From an uncultured Actinomycetes bacterium (lineage in GTDB: Bacteria; Actinomycetota; Actinomycetes; S36-B12; UBA5976), in assembly GCA_903951185.1 (NCBI GenBank), contig CAJBBC010000029.1, positions 1 to 18,190 on the forward strand: a stretch of DNA of 18,190 bases, in the 5' to 3' direction. Below are positions 15,196 to 18,190 of this stretch, one piece after another. Made by a program: the position numbers and the translations under genes. The notes below the pieces were generated by a model. The model was not told where the DNA came from, did not search any database, and saw nothing but the letters and a program-made list of their open reading frames with translations. Numbering within the stretch: position 1 is the stretch's first letter; the number at the start of each line of letters is the position of its first letter.

Positions 15196-15330
15196 ATAAC
15201 TCGCGTACGACGAAAGTTAACTCACACCTGTGAGTTATTTGGTTGTCGATCTTCGATCGAAGTACGCGGCAATTACGCCGAATACCACTACCGAGGACCG
15301 ACCGTATATTCGATTGTGCGCGGTTATCCC
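15193..15330 (-). promoter_or_regulatory. Structured pnp leader with competing long-range pairings
   Basis: On the minus strand GGGATAAC-CGCG (15319-15330) can pair with CGCG-A-GTTATCCC (15193-15205): 12 bp with one bulge. CGCGTAC (15262-15268) can instead pair with GTACGCG (15202-15208), using the same CGCG. Inside lie an 8-bp hairpin, TAACTCAC-AGGT-GTGAGTTA (15218-15237), and a palindrome, CTTCGATCGAAG (15251-15262). PNPase controls its own mRNA through leader structure in E. coli, so autoregulation is a natural hypothesis. Confidence 0.45.
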
Positions 15331-15345
15331 GCATTTTGTTTTTCA

Positions 15346-15381
15346 AATAATTACGTGCCACATTTAGGGCAAGTAATTATT
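15346..15381 (-). terminator. Stem-loop after rpsO (possible attenuator, terminator or RNase site)
   Basis: AATAATTAC and GTAATTATT are perfect 9-base arms. Inside them TGCC/GGCA adds four more pairs after one mismatch, leaving an 8-base loop. The element starts about 10 bp after the rpsO stop. On the minus strand the stem ends TTATT-TG-AAAA, so a U-run is almost absent and classical termination is doubtful. A processing site separating rpsO from pnp messages is equally possible. Confidence 0.45.
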
Positions 15382-15390
15382 AATGAAGTT

Positions 15391-15660
15391 TTAGCGACGA
15401 ATACCGAGCTTTTCGATAATTGCACGGTAACGATTGATATCAGTCTTGGTTAAGTAATCAAGTAGACGACGACGTTGACCAACTAGCAGTAGCAAACCGC
15501 GACGGCTGTGGTGATCGTGTTTGTGAGTCTTTAAGTGACCTGTTAAATCGTTAATACGTTGAGTCATTAATGCGATTTGAACTTCTGGACTTCCAGTGTC
15601 ACCTGGTTTTGTTCCGTACTTTGCAACGATATCTTTTTTTACTTGCGCTTCTAGCGGCAT
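15391..15660 (-). CDS. rpsO: 30S ribosomal protein S15
   Basis: S15 binds the central domain of 16S rRNA early in 30S assembly. The 89-residue protein is full length and matches the family throughout, including GDTGSPEVQIALMTQRINDL, the HxHDHHSRRGLL segment (about 47-57) that contacts the rRNA three-way junction, and the C-terminal LTKTDINRYRAIIEKLGIRR. The ATG has a good AAGGA ribosome binding site 7 bases upstream. It is followed by pnp, the order conserved in many bacteria. S15 often represses its own translation through a leader structure, and the 98-bp upstream spacer does contain two hairpins. Confidence 0.98.
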   Translation of the reverse strand: MPLEAQVKKDIVAKYGTKPGDTGSPEVQIALMTQRINDLTGHLKTHKHDHHSRRGLLLLVGQRRRLLDYLTKTDINRYRAIIEKLGIRR

Positions 15661-15684
15661 TTATTTTCCTTCGGGCGCGGTCAG

Positions 15685-15700
15685 GGATTGTTTCCAATCC
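15685..15700 (-). promoter_or_regulatory. GAAA-tetraloop hairpin in the rpsO leader
   Basis: On the minus strand GGATTG-GAAA-CAATCC forms a 6-bp stem closed by a GNRA tetraloop, about 25 bp before the rpsO start codon. It could belong to an S15-binding leader or be an RNA stability element. The fold is exact; the function is inferred. Confidence 0.42.
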
Positions 15701-15718
15701 GGGGGTAAATGTCACGAG

Positions 15719-15740
15719 TTTTAGAGCGCCCGCTCCAAAA
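15719..15740 (-). terminator. Hairpin between ribF and rpsO (terminator or leader element)
   Basis: On the minus strand TTTTGGAGC-GGGC-GCTCTAAAA forms a 9-bp stem with one G-U pair and a 4-base loop, 18 bp after the ribF stop. No U-run follows it, but the A/U base of the stem resembles a bidirectional terminator. It may separate ribF from rpsO transcription. No convincing rpsO promoter was found in the spacer. Confidence 0.42.
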
Positions 15741-15758
15741 CCGTCTGAATTAAAGGTA

Positions 15759-16691
15759 TCAGTGACTTGGGCTATCCAAGAAATCGTTTATTTGTATGGT
15801 TGCTTTGGAAATATCACTAGCCATCGCCGCTAATAACTCTGTTATTCCAGCAAATTTCTCCATCGGGCGCACAGCTTTTATGAAATCTAAGGTGATTACC
15901 TGGCCATAAAGATCTAAATTTTCTTGGCCAATGGCGTAAGCCTCAACCCGACGTTCCATTACATCATCAAAAGTTGGATTTGTTCCGATACTTACTGCAG
16001 CCGGAAAAACTCTCTTGTCATTTGTTACAGGCTCAATTGCGGTCATCAGCGCTGAATAAACTCCATCGGCTGGAATAATCACATTATCTTGGACGGCCAT
16101 ATTTGCCGTTGGATAACCAAGTTCTCGACCTCGATGATCGCCATGAACTACTTCACCTACTAATCGATGTGGTCTGCCGAGTAGTTGGCCCGCCAGATCC
16201 ACTTCCCCATTAATAAGGTGCGTGCGAATTCGAGTGGATGACCAAGTATCCGAGTCGCCGGCAAGTTCAATAACTTCAACTTCAAAGCCGAATTTGATTC
16301 CAAGAGTCTGTAATGTTTCAACGTTTCCAGAAGCTTTGGCCCCAAATCTAAAATTCTGGCCGATCACCACAATATTTGCTTTCAACTGACCAAGTACAAC
16401 GACTTCAACAAATTCATCTGGCGACATTTGTGAAACTGTTTTTGTGAAATCAATAAACTCGACGCGATTGGCTCCAGCTGATTTCAATAATTCAGTTCTA
16501 AAATCAGGGCCAGTAATTAGCCCCAAGAAACTTTCTGGCCGCAGCACACTGACCGGATGTGGATGGAAGGAGGCGACAACTAATTTTGCTTCGTTATTGA
16601 GCGCAATCTTTTTTGCAGCATTGATTAAATATTTATGCCCAGCGTGTACCCCATCAAATACACCAATCGCAACTACGTTTTTATTGGTCAA
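15759..16691 (-). CDS. ribF: Bifunctional riboflavin kinase / FAD synthetase
   Basis: This enzyme phosphorylates riboflavin to FMN and adenylylates FMN to FAD. The 310-residue protein has the N-terminal nucleotidyltransferase domain (GVFDGVHAGH at 10-19, IGQNFRFG around 110-117, and a WSSTRIR motif near 150) and the C-terminal flavokinase domain (RELGYPTANM). The start is TTG; an in-frame TAG lies only five codons upstream (16704-16706), so no longer N-terminus is possible. That makes the segment before GVFDGVH about a dozen residues shorter than in streptomycete RibF, from memory. The gene overlaps truB by 11 bp, and GGTG about 7 bases upstream may serve as the ribosome binding site. Confidence 0.96.
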   Translation of the reverse strand: MTNKNVVAIGVFDGVHAGHKYLINAAKKIALNNEAKLVVASFHPHPVSVLRPESFLGLITGPDFRTELLKSAGANRVEFIDFTKTVSQMSPDEFVEVVVLGQLKANIVVIGQNFRFGAKASGNVETLQTLGIKFGFEVEVIELAGDSDTWSSTRIRTHLINGEVDLAGQLLGRPHRLVGEVVHGDHRGRELGYPTANMAVQDNVIIPADGVYSALMTAIEPVTNDKRVFPAAVSIGTNPTFDDVMERRVEAYAIGQENLDLYGQVITLDFIKAVRPMEKFAGITELLAAMASDISKATIQINDFLDSPSH

Positions 16692-17556
16692 CTTGAAACA
16701 CCACTAGTGGAATCAGTTCACTGTTTTTATTCTCACTTAACGAAATAACTTCGCCCTCTTTAGTAAATACGCCGACTAGACCGGTCGGTGCTTCAACTGG
16801 CAATTGAATGCGCACACCATTTCGGGCACGTTTCACGTCGTCACCGGATACTTCAACAATTGGAAAGGTCATTCGAAGTGCGTCCGGCAACTCAATCAAT
16901 GTTGGCGTATTTTCAATATCAACTAATGGTCGCATTTGCGAGAACTTTCCAGAACGTGTGCGACGTAATTCCACCAAGTGTCCACCAACACCCAATTTTT
17001 CGCCTAAATCTCGAGCAAGTGCTCGAATGTAAGTTCCAGCGCTGCAGACTACGCGAACTGCCACATCAATAGTCTGTGCATTATGTGTTACCGAAATAAT
17101 TTCAAAATCTTGAATTAAAACTTCGCGGGCCGGTAACTTGATTTCTTCGCCGTCGCGGACACGTGCGTAGGCACGCTTGCCATCTATTTTGATTGCGCTA
17201 ATTGCGCTTGGTACTTGCGAAATTGGACCGCGAAAATCGCGAACGCTATTCAAGATATTTTCGTCAGTTACATTCTCAGTACTTTTCTGGGCGATAAATT
17301 CACCTTGAGCATCATCTGTATTTGTTGTTTGCCCAAGACGAATTGTGGCCAAATACTCTTTATCGTTCGCACTAAAGTAACCCAGTAATCGAGTAGCTTT
17401 ACCGATTCCAAGAACTAACATTCCGGTCGCCATTGGATCTAAGGTTCCGGCATGTCCAACTTTTCTTGTGCCAAATATGCGTCTAGCCGAGGCAACCACA
17501 TCATGTGATGTGGGCCCCTCTGGCTTATCCACCAAAACGATTCCGTCTAGCGACAC
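16681..17556 (-). CDS. truB: tRNA pseudouridine(55) synthase
   Basis: TruB makes pseudouridine 55 in the T-loop of tRNAs. The 291-residue protein opens with the family segment GIVLVDKPEGPTSHDVV and carries the catalytic motif GHAGTLDPMATG at 34-45, with the nucleophile Asp40. The tRNA-contact segment CSAGTYIRALARDLGEKLG is also present, and a C-terminal PUA-like domain follows. The GTG start lies 4 bp after the rbfA stop without a strong Shine-Dalgarno, so coupling to rbfA translation is likely. Its 3' end overlaps ribF by 11 bp. The gene order rbfA-truB-ribF is a standard bacterial arrangement. Confidence 0.97.
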   Translation of the reverse strand: MSLDGIVLVDKPEGPTSHDVVASARRIFGTRKVGHAGTLDPMATGMLVLGIGKATRLLGYFSANDKEYLATIRLGQTTNTDDAQGEFIAQKSTENVTDENILNSVRDFRGPISQVPSAISAIKIDGKRAYARVRDGEEIKLPAREVLIQDFEIISVTHNAQTIDVAVRVVCSAGTYIRALARDLGEKLGVGGHLVELRRTRSGKFSQMRPLVDIENTPTLIELPDALRMTFPIVEVSGDDVKRARNGVRIQLPVEAPTGLVGVFTKEGEVISLSENKNSELIPLVVFQVDQ

Positions 17557-17560
17557 TTAG

Positions 17561-17995
17561 TTAATTCTTTTCTTGCTTTTCAGTTACTCGATAGGCATCA
17601 GGTTCGCCAGCAAATTTTGCATTAATCGCTTGTTTAGCAACTTCGGCATCTGCAGTTGCTGCTTCATGTAATAAGTCATCGATCATTCGCACTGAATCAG
17701 GTAAAGCGTCTCGAACGAAAGAAATATTTGGGGTGAATTTAATCCCAGTTCGCTTACCTACTTCAGTACGGACCATACCTTTACAGGATTCGAGGGCAGC
17801 TGCAGTTTTTGCGACATCTTCGTCAGAACCAAAGACTGTGTAAAAAACAGTCGCTTCATGTAAATCTGATGAGACTCGAACATCAGTGACCGTAATAAAT
17901 CCAAGTCTTGGATCCTTTACTTTCATCTCTAAAGTTTCCGCAACAATTTCTTGAATTCGCTCACTTAGTTTGCGAGCGCGCGCTGCATCAGCCAT
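17561..17995 (-). CDS. rbfA: Ribosome-binding factor A
   Basis: RbfA is a cytoplasmic 30S maturation factor of the KH-like fold. The product (144 residues from the chosen start) has the family core KDPRLGFITVTDVRVSSDLHEATVFYTVFG and the later RTGIKFTPNISFVRD segment, with an extended charged C-terminus as in actinobacteria. The reading frame begins GTG-ATG. I choose the ATG because AAGGAG lies 6 bases upstream of it, while the GTG at 17996-17998 is only 3 bases away. The gene follows infB after a short spacer containing a long hairpin, and leads into truB after 4 bp. Confidence 0.96.
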   Translation of the reverse strand: MADAARARKLSERIQEIVAETLEMKVKDPRLGFITVTDVRVSSDLHEATVFYTVFGSDEDVAKTAAALESCKGMVRTEVGKRTGIKFTPNISFVRDALPDSVRMIDDLLHEAATADAEVAKQAINAKFAGEPDAYRVTEKQEKN

Positions 17996-18017
17996 CACTA
18001 GCTCCTTTTCGGGCTAA

Positions 18018-18050
18018 GTTCTTAACTAATCGGATTGATTAGCTAAGAAC
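18018..18050 (-). other. 14-bp stem hairpin spanning the infB stop codon
   Basis: GTTCTTAGCTAATC-AATCC-GATTAGTTAAGAAC (minus strand) pairs along 14 bp with one G-U wobble and a 5-base loop. The 5' arm includes the end of infB and its TAA stop. No U-run follows on the minus strand, whereas TTTTT follows on the plus strand, where no gene needs a terminator. It could be an RNA processing or stability element between infB and rbfA. Confidence 0.5.
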
Positions 18051-18113
18051 TTTTTCCCGCATCTCGAAGGTTTCAATAATGTCGCCGACTTTAATGTCAT
18101 TGTATGAACCAAG
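18039..18113 (-). CDS. infB: Translation initiation factor IF-2, last 24 codons (truncated by contig end)
   Basis: The minus strand encodes LGSYNDIKVGDIIETFEMRE followed by KVLS and a TAA stop. This is the conserved C-terminus of IF-2 domain IV (the initiator-tRNA-binding part), and infB directly upstream of rbfA is the expected order. The gene is broken here only because genomic sequence stops: from 18114 outward the bases are sequencing adapter. The frame stays open through the adapter, so residues upstream of the LGSYND segment are not real protein. Confidence 0.88.
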   Translation of the reverse strand, partial: LGSYNDIKVGDIIETFEMREKVLS

Positions 18114-18190
18114 AGATCGGAGAGCGTCGTGTAGGGAAAGAGTGTACGTCCTGGTGTAGATCTCGGTGGTCGCCGTATCATTAAAAAAAT
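18114..18190 (+). other. Illumina TruSeq dual-index adapter read-through (non-genomic contaminant)
   Basis: The sequence reads as the reverse complement of the TruSeq universal/P5 adapter: AGATCGG-AGAGCGTCGTGTA... (one A missing at the 18120/18121 junction), through GGGAAAGAGTGT. An 8-base index, ACGTCCTG (18146-18153), follows, then the P5 complement GTGTAGATCTCGGTGG...CGTATCATT (18154-18182), then AAAAAAAT. ACGTCCTG is the reverse complement of CAGGACGT, which I recall as TruSeq HT index D507. This is what a read shows when its insert is shorter than the read. It is an assembly artefact and carries no biology. Confidence 0.97.

Noticed and set aside
15251..15262. CTTCGATCGAAG palindrome as a stand-alone operator
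   Set aside because: It sits inside the folded pnp leader, where it is more simply part of the RNA structure; no known regulator site matches with confidence.

Overview
The window looks like chromosome from a low-GC, probably streamlined actinobacterium. By eye the GC content is about 42-45%. Gene order matches the actinobacterial block infB-rbfA-truB-ribF-rpsO-pnp-M16 peptidase-dapB ... thyX-dapA-rnj-ftsK-pgsA-cinA-clgR. Spacers are short, many starts are GTG or TTG, and several starts look leaderless. A freshwater acI/Nanopelagicales-type organism is a reasonable guess, but that is inference and no marker proves it. Most of the window is ordinary housekeeping DNA. I found no phage, IS element, CRISPR array, defence system, rRNA or tRNA. 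No stretch longer than 300 bases lacks a gene.

Layout from right to left, the direction of transcription for almost everything. The last codons of infB are followed by rbfA, truB and ribF (ribosome and tRNA maturation, flavin cofactors), then rpsO and pnp (ribosomal protein S15 and PNPase) separated by a 221-bp, highly structured spacer. Next come an M16 zinc peptidase, dapB and a small membrane/TPR-like protein. A four-gene transporter insert follows: azlC-azlD on the plus strand, and a DMT/EamA exporter and an FTR1 iron permease on the minus strand. The conserved block then resumes with thyX, dapA, RNase J, ftsK, pgsA, cinA and the start of a ClgR-type regulator cut by the left edge.

How the genes work together: RNase J and PNPase supply RNA decay. 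RbfA, TruB, S15 and IF-2 serve translation. DapA and DapB make the lysine/diaminopimelate precursors of peptidoglycan. ThyX makes dTMP, FtsK moves DNA at division, PgsA makes phospholipid, and CinA/PncC salvages pyridine nucleotide. The insert adds amino-acid or metabolite export and iron uptake.

Two observations stand out. First, the right-hand 77 bases are not genomic: they are an Illumina TruSeq dual-index adapter with an 8-base index and a poly-A tail, fused in frame to the truncated end of IF-2. Second, the pnp start codon lies in the loop of a perfect 7-bp hairpin, its Shine-Dalgarno is also overlapped by a second hairpin, and upstream arms allow mutually exclusive pairings. That makes a candidate autoregulatory leader.
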